Positions 14,356 through 21,088 of a DNA stretch of 21,088 bases are shown one piece after another. Position 1 is the first letter of the stretch; each line of letters opens with the position of its first letter. The stretch lies in NCBI RefSeq assembly GCF_905233635.1, contig NZ_CAJODG010000034.1:1-21088 (forward strand). Direction: 5' to 3'. Below the pieces are notes generated by a model that searched no databases, was not told the origin of the DNA, and saw only the letters and a program-made list of their open reading frames with translations. The position numbers and the translations under genes were made by a program. The stretch is from Selenomonas sp. AE3005 (GTDB lineage: Bacteria > Bacillota > Negativicutes > Selenomonadales > Selenomonadaceae).

Positions 14356-15814
14356 CTGTAAAATCTCCTCTCCCAAAGGTTACCTGCTGACATACAGTCA
14401 GCAGCTTGCGGCCGTCACGCTCAAAGAGAATACGTTCCAGCTTGTCCTGACTGAAAGCGTCCTGCGTCTTGCTGGCCAGCACAAAATACGCCAATAATTC
14501 CGACAGGCCCTGTTCGAGCGGATGTACGGCCAGCACCTCCGCCAAGGTCACCTGCGGACGCTCCTTAAGCATGTCCGTCACATGACGGCGCAGTTTGGCC
14601 TTGTCAATGACCACCTGGTCAAAGATGGCTGCAATATCCCCGGCACTGCCGTCACCGGCCGTAAGTTCCGGACTGTCCAGACGGGTTTTCTGCGGCGGTG
14701 CAAAGAGACGCCTTTCCATCGGCAGCGCTACCCCCGGCTTGATATCATTCATATCCATAAAAGCGCCGGCCGGCCCCTTGCCCTGCAAGTCAATGGCCTG
14801 CGACTCTATCTGCTGAATAAGACGGTAAATAGCCCGCTCTTCACGCAGATAATCTTCGTCCACATAACGGCGCAGCTGGGCAGACAACTGCGCCAGTGTC
14901 TTTTGCACCGCAGCGGCCGCCTGTACCCATTCATGATTGATATCCGCCAGACTGTGTTCGGCCGCAATTTCCTGCAGTGGTTCAGCCTGTTCTACCTGCG
15001 CCAGCGTCCGGCGCAGAGCGTCCTGCTGCTGTGAATACATCAGGAACCGCCAAAAGGCCATAAAGCTGCGCCCCTGTTCCGATTTGCGGATAATGTCACT
15101 TTCCAGAAAGATTTTTTCGAGCAGCTCGCCCTTGCCTCTGGTCCATTTCACCACATCTGCCTGTACCTTGCGCGTCAGTTCCCGGAAGTTTTCCTCTACC
15201 TCACGAAAATCTGCCAGTATCGCCGTAGCCGTGGCCTCAGCCTGCAGGAAACGCTCTTTTATCTGCACGTTGTCAAGCCGGGGCTGCACCTCGCCGGTGT
15301 CCTCTATTTCTGCAATTTCCGCAGCGATTTTCGCCGCCTGCTCCCGCAGATAAGTCAGACGGTGCTCCACATTGGTATCCGTTTCCTGCGCGATTTCCTG
15401 CAGAAGGTTAATCACCGTCCGCAGCCGTGATTCCGTGCCTACAAAATCCTGCTTGTGCAGGCTCAGCAGCCATTCGACAGCCTTTTGCGCCGGAGCCGTC
15501 AAATCATAATACCAGTCTTCATGGTGCTCATACTTGCGCAGCCAGCCATAACTGCTGTCCGCCCACATATCCAGATAATCCTTGGGCGAACGGGCAAATT
15601 CCCCCATCTGCTGCGGTGTATCATAAAGAAACATATCCAGAGCGTTTAAGAGCTCCTGCGCTTCAATGCCACGGCGCTTAGGAGCAATAAACATCTTGTA
15701 GAAGAAAGCCGCTGCCAATGGTGCGTAATCCGCAGTCAGCAGCCGCCAGGCGGCATGGTTCTGCCGCAGATTGCGCAGATGTTCATAGCTCATATACGGT
15801 GACAATTTGGGCAT
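14348..15814 (-). CDS. jetA: JetA, DUF3375 (MukF-like kleisin) subunit
   Basis: This 488-residue protein matches the DUF3375 family in its N-terminus (YEHLRNLRQNHAAWRLL, then a segment around ADYAPLAAAFF) and in its place as first gene of a jetABC set. In Wadjet/Mks complexes it is the kleisin: an N-terminal winged-helix dimerisation region, a long helical middle (residues about 130-330, Glu/Gln-rich here), and a C-terminal winged helix that closes the SMC ring. The ATG at 15814 has AAGGGGGAA (15821-15829). The gene follows csaB after 54 bases that hold a terminator-like hairpin, and I see no clear promoter of its own. The family assignment rests on recognised N-terminal sequence plus context. 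Confidence 0.9.
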   Translation of the reverse strand: MPKLSPYMSYEHLRNLRQNHAAWRLLTADYAPLAAAFFYKMFIAPKRRGIEAQELLNALDMFLYDTPQQMGEFARSPKDYLDMWADSSYGWLRKYEHHEDWYYDLTAPAQKAVEWLLSLHKQDFVGTESRLRTVINLLQEIAQETDTNVEHRLTYLREQAAKIAAEIAEIEDTGEVQPRLDNVQIKERFLQAEATATAILADFREVEENFRELTRKVQADVVKWTRGKGELLEKIFLESDIIRKSEQGRSFMAFWRFLMYSQQQDALRRTLAQVEQAEPLQEIAAEHSLADINHEWVQAAAAVQKTLAQLSAQLRRYVDEDYLREERAIYRLIQQIESQAIDLQGKGPAGAFMDMNDIKPGVALPMERRLFAPPQKTRLDSPELTAGDGSAGDIAAIFDQVVIDKAKLRRHVTDMLKERPQVTLAEVLAVHPLEQGLSELLAYFVLASKTQDAFSQDKLERILFERDGRKLLTVCQQVTFGRGDFTGE

Positions 15815-15836
15815 TACATTTCCCCCTTATCAAAAT

Positions 15837-15863
15837 AAGCCTGCCCCCCTCTGGGACAGGCTT
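15837..15863 (-). terminator. Hairpin between csaB and jetA (terminator or attenuator)
   Basis: AAGCCTGCCCC pairs with GGGACAGGCTT (15853-15863), with one mismatch at the seventh/eighth position. On the minus strand it is followed only by ATTTTG, a short T-run. It begins five bases after the csaB stop and ends just before the jetA ribosome binding site. It may end the envelope unit with partial read-through into jetABC. In the plus direction the following TTTTATTTTATTT would also support termination. Confidence 0.65.
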
Positions 15864-15868
15864 TTATT

Positions 15869-16960
15869 TTATTTATGTGCTAAATTTACAGCCAGTTCTG
15901 CATTGTGGGCCGCCAGGTCCCGCAATTTCCCGAGCAGTTCAGCATTTTTCTTTCTGAACGTCTGCTTGTCATTCCACTTGCGGCGGATTTCGGCCATGAG
16001 TTCCTCGGCGGACACATCGCGCAGGTCACCCACCGGCGTTTCCCCGATAGAGGATAAAAAGCGGTCAATCTTCGGGTCATAGGAAATGCCCAGCATGGGT
16101 ACCCCCATAACGCCGGCAAAAATCAGCGCATGCAGGCGGATACCCAGCATCAGGTCCATATTCCCCACCAGTGATAAAAACTCACTCGTGGTGTATTCGT
16201 CCTTCAGCACCGTGCATTCCTCATGGGTCAGTGCCGCAATGCTTTCTGCCGCCCGCACATCATCGGGGAACTGCATGGGAATGAACACCACACGGGCGCC
16301 CAGTTCCCGGACGACCATATCCGACACCTGCGCCAGCACTTCCTTATAGTGCCGCCAGCCCTGCCACTCGCGGACGGAGATACCGAGCACCGGTTTGGCG
16401 CCATCGGCATGATAGGCCTTGAAGATAGCCCGGCCCACTTCTTTATCCACGGGATGGATAGCCAGCACCGGGTCAGCCGTACAGCTGACCGGCGGCTTTT
16501 TGATACCCAGACGGGCCAGCTCCTGCAGCGAGCCCTGGTCGCGGACCGTAATCAGGTCCACATGATTGCCCATATAGCACATGGCCTTTTCGGCCACCTT
16601 GCCGATAATCGGACCGATACCCTGTGCATAAAGCATCACCTTGGTACCCAGCAGACGGGCCAGCATGATGATGAACATGTAATAATAAAGACTGCGGCGG
16701 CTGGTAACATTCTGTAAAAGACTGCCGCCACCGCTAATCAAAAGGTCGGCGCGACGCAGTTCCCGTATGATAGCCGGAAAGCTCAGCCAGGATATGGCGT
16801 CCACCCCGTGGCGCTGCCGTGTATCCTGCGGGTCAGCAGAAATCACCGTAATATTAAGTTTGGGGTCAAGGTCACCCAAAACCTCCAGCATGGCAGCCAG
16901 CATGGCCTCATCACCGGCGTTCTTGGAGCCATAGTAACCCGATACGACGATTCTACTCAT
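15869..16960 (-). CDS. csaB: Polysaccharide pyruvyl transferase CsaB
   Basis: CsaB adds a pyruvate ketal from phosphoenolpyruvate to cell-wall polysaccharide. In many Firmicutes this modification lets SLH-domain surface proteins bind the wall. The 363-residue protein begins SRIVVSGYYGSKNAGDEAML, the family signature, and contains ADLLISGGGSLLQN (about 90-103) and LYAQGIGPI. The C-terminal half has GISVREWQGW and GNMDLMLGIRLHALIFA, typical of the GT-B-like fold. The start ATG overlaps the stop of the upstream DUF5693 gene (TAATG), so translation is coupled; AAGGAG lies about 13 bases upstream. Family identity is firm. The acceptor polymer cannot be told from sequence. Confidence 0.93.
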   Translation of the reverse strand: MSRIVVSGYYGSKNAGDEAMLAAMLEVLGDLDPKLNITVISADPQDTRQRHGVDAISWLSFPAIIRELRRADLLISGGGSLLQNVTSRRSLYYYMFIIMLARLLGTKVMLYAQGIGPIIGKVAEKAMCYMGNHVDLITVRDQGSLQELARLGIKKPPVSCTADPVLAIHPVDKEVGRAIFKAYHADGAKPVLGISVREWQGWRHYKEVLAQVSDMVVRELGARVVFIPMQFPDDVRAAESIAALTHEECTVLKDEYTTSEFLSLVGNMDLMLGIRLHALIFAGVMGVPMLGISYDPKIDRFLSSIGETPVGDLRDVSAEELMAEIRRKWNDKQTFRKKNAELLGKLRDLAAHNAELAVNLAHK

Positions 16961-19026
16961 TACGCTGCTTTACGCTCCTTTGCTCGTGAAATAACAGTCT
17001 GCCACAGCTGTATCAGCATCATGGCAATTGCACCAATACCTGCCCCTAAGACTATGCCGCCAATGCCGCGCATAAAGGACATATAGAACGGCGTGCGCAT
17101 GTGGGCAAATGTTTCTACCATTGACCCCTGACCAATAGTGGCAATCAGCACGAGGCCGAAGAACACCATCGTGGGCCACTTGCGCCAGAAGGCCATTACT
17201 GCCAGCAGAAAAGCCGGGTGCCCAATCAACAATTCCTTAGTACGGGGACGGGCATAGAAGGCCTGTTCCAAAAAGGCGCGGAACTGCAATTCCGTTGCCG
17301 ATACAGGCATACCGGAAGTATGACCGCTGCGGGCCACAAAGACCACGCCGGCCACCAGCACAGCAAACATCAGGAAGAGTGTCTTAATCTTCACCGGCAT
17401 ATCCATGATTTTCTGCAGCTGGTTCATTACACCGTCCGTATCGTCCATACGGCCGTCAAAGACGTCATAGCGTTGCAGGAAAGCAATGGCCACAAGTACC
17501 AGCGGCAGCACAAAGGTCAGTTTTATACCGCGGAAAATCTGGAATTCCAGCAGATATTCCGTATCAGCCAGCGAACCGGACAGATAGAAAGCACCAATAT
17601 AGGACAACGCGCCCGTAACGAACAGGGCCAGAACACCCGTAACGAGCATTTTGCCAAAGCCCATGGTCACCTTATCGCGAAGGTAACGGATTCTGTCCAA
17701 CTGGTAGATAACCGCCAGCGTCGGGAAAATATTGGCACTGGCCAGGGCTGCCAGCACGCGGATTTTGGCCCCGTTGCCCATCAGTACCGGCACAGCCGCC
17801 AACATCGTAAATACTGCCCACAAGAGCCACTGTTTTTTCACCGAAATATTCAGCGCCGGAATAACAAGACTCAGGTACAGCACCACGGCAGCAGCCACAC
17901 CGGCCATTACGATAGCGCGGATAAAGCCTGCCGGATAGAAGGAGGCAAAAGTGCCCACTGCCAGCTCATTATCCATCGTATAGCCATGCGCCGCCAGAGC
18001 ATCATGCGTATCTTTGAAATACTTCATGTTGGTTTCCAGCAGCGTCATATTGGGTGCCGGCTTTTCGTAAATCCGCAGCAAATCAATGCGGATATTGCGT
18101 TCATCATCAGCATTGGCCCAGCGTTCCACCGCCGTTGCGATTTTCAGCTTGGGTTGCTCGTCCTTGGGAATGGTATACAGGCGGACCACATTGTTGTAGC
18201 CAATCCCCTTGGCCACTTCTTCCATGCCGTCCTGTTTGTAGAACTGCAGCTGCGTCACACCCTCAATCAGCCCCATGACGGCATTGCGTTCCTTAAGTTC
18301 TTTGATGGTGGTATCAAGCGCCTTATTGGCCCCGAGCACCTGCGAGCCGGAGAACACAAACTCCGAAATTTTTACACCTTCCAGGCGTTTAAAGACAGCC
18401 TTTACGTCTTCCGGCGTGCACTGATTATAATTGGTAGGACGTGCGATAACTGCAAAACCGGCGTCATTCACCGCTTTCATCTCATCGCGGGGCATACCGA
18501 TATCCATCTTCAGGAAGGACTCATAGTGAGCCTTTACCGCCATGACTTCTTCATTGCCAACCTGCAGGAGCTGTACACGGTCGCTGCCCAAACGGCGCGG
18601 CACATCCTCCTTCAAATCCTGCCAGGTGCTGGCATCATGGCCTACGAGGTAAACTTCATTGCCCTTGATTTTGCCTTCCTGCACGAGCTGCCGCCACACG
18701 GGGTCAGACAGCGAACCGCTGTGGAAGTTAGCCAGTATCTCACTGCCGGCCACAGCCGAGGCCTTACCGTTGGCATTCAGTTTCTTAAAGGTGGTGTCAT
18801 AAACAGCCAACGAAGTCACGCCAGCATCTTTAGCCATAGCCAGCACTTTTTCTGCCGGCAGGCCTTCCCTGTCAGCCAGTTCCAGCAAATCCTCATAATT
18901 GGTTGCCATGTCCACCCGGCGGCTGTTCTCTTCTACTGTATGACGTACCATGCTGATCCAGCCGGCAGCCAGCAGTCCCAGGATTATAACGAGTATAAGT
19001 CCCTTATTGTACTTAAAATCCTTCAT
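16960..19026 (-). CDS. DUF5693 multi-pass membrane protein
   Basis: A 688-residue protein of unknown biochemical function that I recognise as DUF5693, a family often next to csaB in Firmicutes. A single N-terminal anchor (about 9-26) is followed by an extracytoplasmic domain of about 330 residues (30-365). That domain has alternating beta/alpha segments such as LAVYDTTFKKLN, FAVIARPTNYN and SEFVFSGSQVLG, reminiscent of a TIM-barrel- or deacetylase-like fold, though no catalytic motif is certain. About seven to eight membrane helices follow (near 369-391, 398-416, 420-440, 458-482, 500-517, 549-565, 615-635, 651-676). AAGGTGG precedes the ATG at 19026. Coupling to csaB suggests a part in pyruvylated cell-wall polymer export or assembly; this is inference. 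Confidence 0.82.
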   Translation of the reverse strand: MKDFKYNKGLILVIILGLLAAGWISMVRHTVEENSRRVDMATNYEDLLELADREGLPAEKVLAMAKDAGVTSLAVYDTTFKKLNANGKASAVAGSEILANFHSGSLSDPVWRQLVQEGKIKGNEVYLVGHDASTWQDLKEDVPRRLGSDRVQLLQVGNEEVMAVKAHYESFLKMDIGMPRDEMKAVNDAGFAVIARPTNYNQCTPEDVKAVFKRLEGVKISEFVFSGSQVLGANKALDTTIKELKERNAVMGLIEGVTQLQFYKQDGMEEVAKGIGYNNVVRLYTIPKDEQPKLKIATAVERWANADDERNIRIDLLRIYEKPAPNMTLLETNMKYFKDTHDALAAHGYTMDNELAVGTFASFYPAGFIRAIVMAGVAAAVVLYLSLVIPALNISVKKQWLLWAVFTMLAAVPVLMGNGAKIRVLAALASANIFPTLAVIYQLDRIRYLRDKVTMGFGKMLVTGVLALFVTGALSYIGAFYLSGSLADTEYLLEFQIFRGIKLTFVLPLVLVAIAFLQRYDVFDGRMDDTDGVMNQLQKIMDMPVKIKTLFLMFAVLVAGVVFVARSGHTSGMPVSATELQFRAFLEQAFYARPRTKELLIGHPAFLLAVMAFWRKWPTMVFFGLVLIATIGQGSMVETFAHMRTPFYMSFMRGIGGIVLGAGIGAIAMMLIQLWQTVISRAKERKAA

Positions 19027-19041
19027 TATCTTATTTCCACC

Positions 19042-19746
19042 TTATTCCACATTATCTCGCTTGGCCGTAATCACAATGGCACCATCAACCTGCTGAACAT
19101 CGCTTATCTGCAATCCCATAGGCAGTCTGTTGGGCGGTGCCAACTGTATATTACCGAACATATCCCCGATTCGGGCCGTGCCGATAAGGCTGTTCTTTAA
19201 AGCCAGATGCGTCATCTGAAAATACAGCGAACCATTATCTTCAATAACATTTCCTGCCAGTTCAACGTCCACTACCCGGCCCATGATTTTCGTGTTGGCC
19301 GTGGCCAGCACCCCGTCAGGCGAGATTTTCACCTGCACGTTTTCCACCTTTTCCAGCTTTTGGACAAGGACCTCCTGCAGGTTTTCCTCGTCTACAACGC
19401 CTTTCAGGATAACTTTATCCGCGGACTGCAGTGCCACTTTGCCAGCCTGCAGCAAATCAGGGATGTTCAAGTGTAAATTTTCCCCTTCCAGGCTGAGTTC
19501 CCGGAAATATACATGTCCCACTTTGGCCTGATGGGCCACAGCATGCAGGTGCTGAACTCTCCCGAGAGCCAGCAGTATGCCCGGCCGGCTGTCAGCTGCT
19601 ACCTGCGCGTCGCTGGTTGTCAGCCGCTGGTTCATACGTGTCTGCAGTGTTTCCCGGGCCAGCCAGGGCAGTACTGTCTCACTAAACACGATTATTATTA
19701 TGAATAAAGCGCCTAGAATAGTCAAGCCCTTTCGCAAAATCCTCAT
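19042..19746 (-). CDS. DUF2993 (LmeA-like) secreted or membrane-anchored protein
   Basis: A 234-residue protein with an N-terminal hydrophobic segment (about 7-26, GLTILGALFIIIIVFSE), probably a signal anchor, since no clear cleavage or lipobox cysteine is seen. The rest is beta-rich and repetitive in the style of DUF2993: VGHVYFRELSLEGENLHLN, VEVELAG-like strands, and LPMGLQISDVQQVDGAIVITAK at the end. Family members are thought to be lipid- or envelope-binding; LmeA of mycobacteria supports mannan synthesis. The ATG at 19746 has GGGAAGGGG just upstream. It precedes DUF5693 by 15 bases and so probably forms one transcript with DUF5693 and csaB. The family call is moderately sure and the exact function unknown. 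Confidence 0.78.
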   Translation of the reverse strand: MRILRKGLTILGALFIIIIVFSETVLPWLARETLQTRMNQRLTTSDAQVAADSRPGILLALGRVQHLHAVAHQAKVGHVYFRELSLEGENLHLNIPDLLQAGKVALQSADKVILKGVVDEENLQEVLVQKLEKVENVQVKISPDGVLATANTKIMGRVVDVELAGNVIEDNGSLYFQMTHLALKNSLIGTARIGDMFGNIQLAPPNRLPMGLQISDVQQVDGAIVITAKRDNVE

Positions 19747-19768
19747 CCCCTTCCCTAAGACACGGAAA

Positions 19769-19798
19769 GAGTCAGGAGCTGTTACTGCATCCTGACTC
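19769..19798 (-). terminator. Possible terminator after prfB
   Basis: GAGTCAGGA (19769-19777) pairs perfectly with TCCTGACTC (19790-19798) around a 12-base loop. On the minus strand it is followed by TTTCC only, so termination would be weak. It lies 11 bases after the prfB stop and about 20 before the DUF2993 start, separating secA-prfB from the envelope genes. Confidence 0.55.
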
Positions 19799-19809
19799 CA
19801 TACGTTTCA

Positions 19810-20916
19810 TCAAATTTCGTGATTGGCTTTCGCACTGAGGAAAGCTCTGATAAAGGGGTCGATGTCCCCATCCATCACAGCCTGTACGTTACCCGTTTCC
19901 TGGCTCGTACGATGGTCTTTGACCATGGTATATGGCTGGAATACATAGGAACGAATCTGGCTGCCCCACTCAATATTCTGCTGGTCGCCTTCCAACTTGG
20001 CCAGTTCAGCCTCTTTCTTTTCCATTTCCAGCTCAAAGAGCTTGGCCCGGAGCATTTTTAAGCACTGCTCACGATTCTGGAGCTGGGAACGCTCGTTCTG
20101 ACACTGTACCACAATCCCGGTAGGTTCATGTGTCATACGCACAGCCGAAGAAGTCTTATTGATGTGCTGACCGCCGGCACCGGAGGCACGGTAGGTATCT
20201 ACACGCACATCAGCCATGTTTATGTCAACTTCTACAGCGTCATCGATTTCCGGCATGATATCACAGGCCGAGAACGACGTATGACGGCGGGCATTGGCAT
20301 CAAACGGGGAAATACGCACCAAACGGTGTACGCCCTTCTCCGATTTCAGGAAACCATACGCATTGTGTCCCTTGATAAAGAGCGTAGCGGATTTAACGCC
20401 AGCCTCATCACCGGGGAGCAAATCGGCCGTCTCCACAGTAAAGCCGTGGCGTTCAGCCCAGCGGCCGTACATGCGCAGCAACATCTGCGTCCAGTCCTGC
20501 GCCTCCGTACCGCCGGCACCGGCATGCAGCGTCAGAATGGCATTGTTGCCATCGTAGGGGCCGGAGAGCAGCACTTCCAGCTGCAGGGCCTCCAGTCCTT
20601 CGGCTACTTCGGCCAGTTCAGCTTTCACATCATCTTCCAGACTGGGGTCATCTTCTTCGAGCCCCATTTCCAGCAAGGTTTCTGCGTCCTCATGTTTGGC
20701 CACCAGCGCCTTGTATTTATCAACGCCGGATTTTAAATCAGCCAGTTCCTGGTTAATCTTTTGGGCGGCCTCAGCGTCATCCCAAAAGGTGGGTTCGCCC
20801 ATCTTATATTCCAGCTCTGCGATTTTTTCTTCCTTGACAGGAATTTCCAGGGATTCACCCATGTGCTGGAGTTTTTCCCGCAGTTCACCGAGCTGTGGTT
20901 TTAAATCTTCAAGCAT
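19810..20916 (-). CDS. prfB: Peptide chain release factor 2 (RF2), no frameshift site
   Basis: RF2 reads UGA and UAA stop codons and releases the peptide on the ribosome. The 368-residue protein has the SPF stop-reading tripeptide at 203-205 (RISPFDANARRHTSF), which separates RF2 from RF1, and the catalytic GGQ at 248-250 (SGAGGQHINKTSSAVR). I chose the ATG at 20916 (MLEDLKPQLGELREKL), with AAGGA just upstream. An in-frame extension to 21060 would add 48 residues that overlap the secA end and have no similarity. Most bacteria have an in-frame UGA near codon 25 read by +1 frameshift for autoregulation. Here that position reads GESLEIPVKEE in one frame without a stop. It follows secA by 25 bases, the common Firmicutes order. 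Confidence 0.96.
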   Translation of the reverse strand: MLEDLKPQLGELREKLQHMGESLEIPVKEEKIAELEYKMGEPTFWDDAEAAQKINQELADLKSGVDKYKALVAKHEDAETLLEMGLEEDDPSLEDDVKAELAEVAEGLEALQLEVLLSGPYDGNNAILTLHAGAGGTEAQDWTQMLLRMYGRWAERHGFTVETADLLPGDEAGVKSATLFIKGHNAYGFLKSEKGVHRLVRISPFDANARRHTSFSACDIMPEIDDAVEVDINMADVRVDTYRASGAGGQHINKTSSAVRMTHEPTGIVVQCQNERSQLQNREQCLKMLRAKLFELEMEKKEAELAKLEGDQQNIEWGSQIRSYVFQPYTMVKDHRTSQETGNVQAVMDGDIDPFIRAFLSAKANHEI

Positions 20917-20941
20917 TTTTCCTTTTACACCTCTAATAATA

Positions 20942-21088
20942 TCAATGCCGCCCACAACAATTCTTGTATTTCTTGCCGCTGCCGCAGGGACAGGGGTCAT
21001 TGCGGCCAATTTTTTCCGCAGCCTGCGCCTTTTTCGCCGTAGCGGTGCTGACTTCATCACCGTGGCTGGCCTGAGCGCTGCTCAAATG
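20942..21088 (-). CDS. secA: SecA preprotein translocase ATPase, C-terminal fragment (gene cut by window edge)
   Basis: The last 48 residues of a protein end with IGRNDPCPCGSGKKYKNCCG, the zinc-binding SEC-C motif (Cys-Pro-Cys and Cys-Cys). This tail of SecA binds SecB or ribosomes in secretion. Before it is an Ala/Lys-rich flexible linker. The SEC-C motif also occurs in other proteins, so the call rests on the linker, the KKYKNCCG ending and the classic secA-prfB adjacency. The stop TGA is at 20944-20942, 25 bases before the prfB start. The start and the ATPase domains lie outside the window. Confidence 0.88.
   Translation of the reverse strand, partial: HLSSAQASHGDEVSTATAKKAQAAEKIGRNDPCPCGSGKKYKNCCGRH

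Noticed and set aside
14356..14376. TTG at 14376 as the jetB start
   Set aside because: Using it would bury GGAGAGGAG inside the gene; GTG at 14355 has that site at proper spacing.
17218..19200. 660-codon open frame on the plus strand opposite DUF5693
   Set aside because: Long, but with His/Gln-rich composition typical of an antisense shadow. The opposite strand has clear membrane helices, an anchor, a ribosome site and coupling to csaB.
20917..21060. 48-residue N-terminal extension of prfB
   Set aside because: It overlaps the secA SEC-C coding end in another frame and is Arg-rich and unlike RF2; the ATG at 20916 gives the family's usual N-terminus.

Overview
The window looks like chromosomal DNA from a low-to-mid GC Firmicutes-lineage bacterium. 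It is most likely a Negativicute of the Selenomonas/Mitsuokella/Anaerovibrio type. That placement is an inference from three things: a tryptophan T-box leader, the gene order secA-prfB-DUF2993-DUF5693-csaB, and AGGAGG-type ribosome binding sites. No rRNA, tRNA, CRISPR array, transposase or phage gene is visible.

Layout. (1) 1-143: the end of a dispersed non-coding repeat, then the serC terminator. (2) 157-1248, minus: serC, phosphoserine aminotransferase, with its own promoter. (3) 1416-7715, plus: a promoter, a Trp-specific T-box riboswitch with intrinsic terminator, and the operon trpE-trpG-trpD-trpC-trpB-trpA. The genes overlap or lie within 20 bases of each other, and a strong terminator ends the operon. 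trpF is missing. (4) 7717-8330: a 612-base near-symmetric imperfect palindrome with no credible gene, between the convergent trp and uup units. (5) 8331-15814, minus: jetA-jetB-jetC, a MukBEF/Wadjet-type SMC complex, followed 19 bases later by a Uup-like ABC-F ATPase. The Wadjet nuclease/topoisomerase-like gene jetD is not present. (6) 15869-19746, minus: csaB (polysaccharide pyruvyl transferase), a DUF5693 multi-pass membrane protein and a DUF2993 lipoprotein-like/secreted protein, probably an envelope unit. (7) 19810-21088, minus: prfB (release factor 2, without the usual programmed frameshift) and the 3' end of secA.

How the parts work together. The trp operon converts chorismate to tryptophan and is controlled by uncharged tRNA-Trp. 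SerC belongs to serine synthesis, and serine is the co-substrate of the last trp step. The Jet genes should form an SMC-kleisin machine acting on DNA topology. In complete Wadjet systems this machine recognises plasmids, and JetD cuts them. The absence of JetD here and the close linkage to Uup are the most unusual points of the gene content. The most unusual non-coding points are the 612-base palindrome and a possible second, translational layer in the trp leader: the trpE Shine-Dalgarno lies in a hairpin whose 5' arm can instead pair with the terminator's 3' arm.
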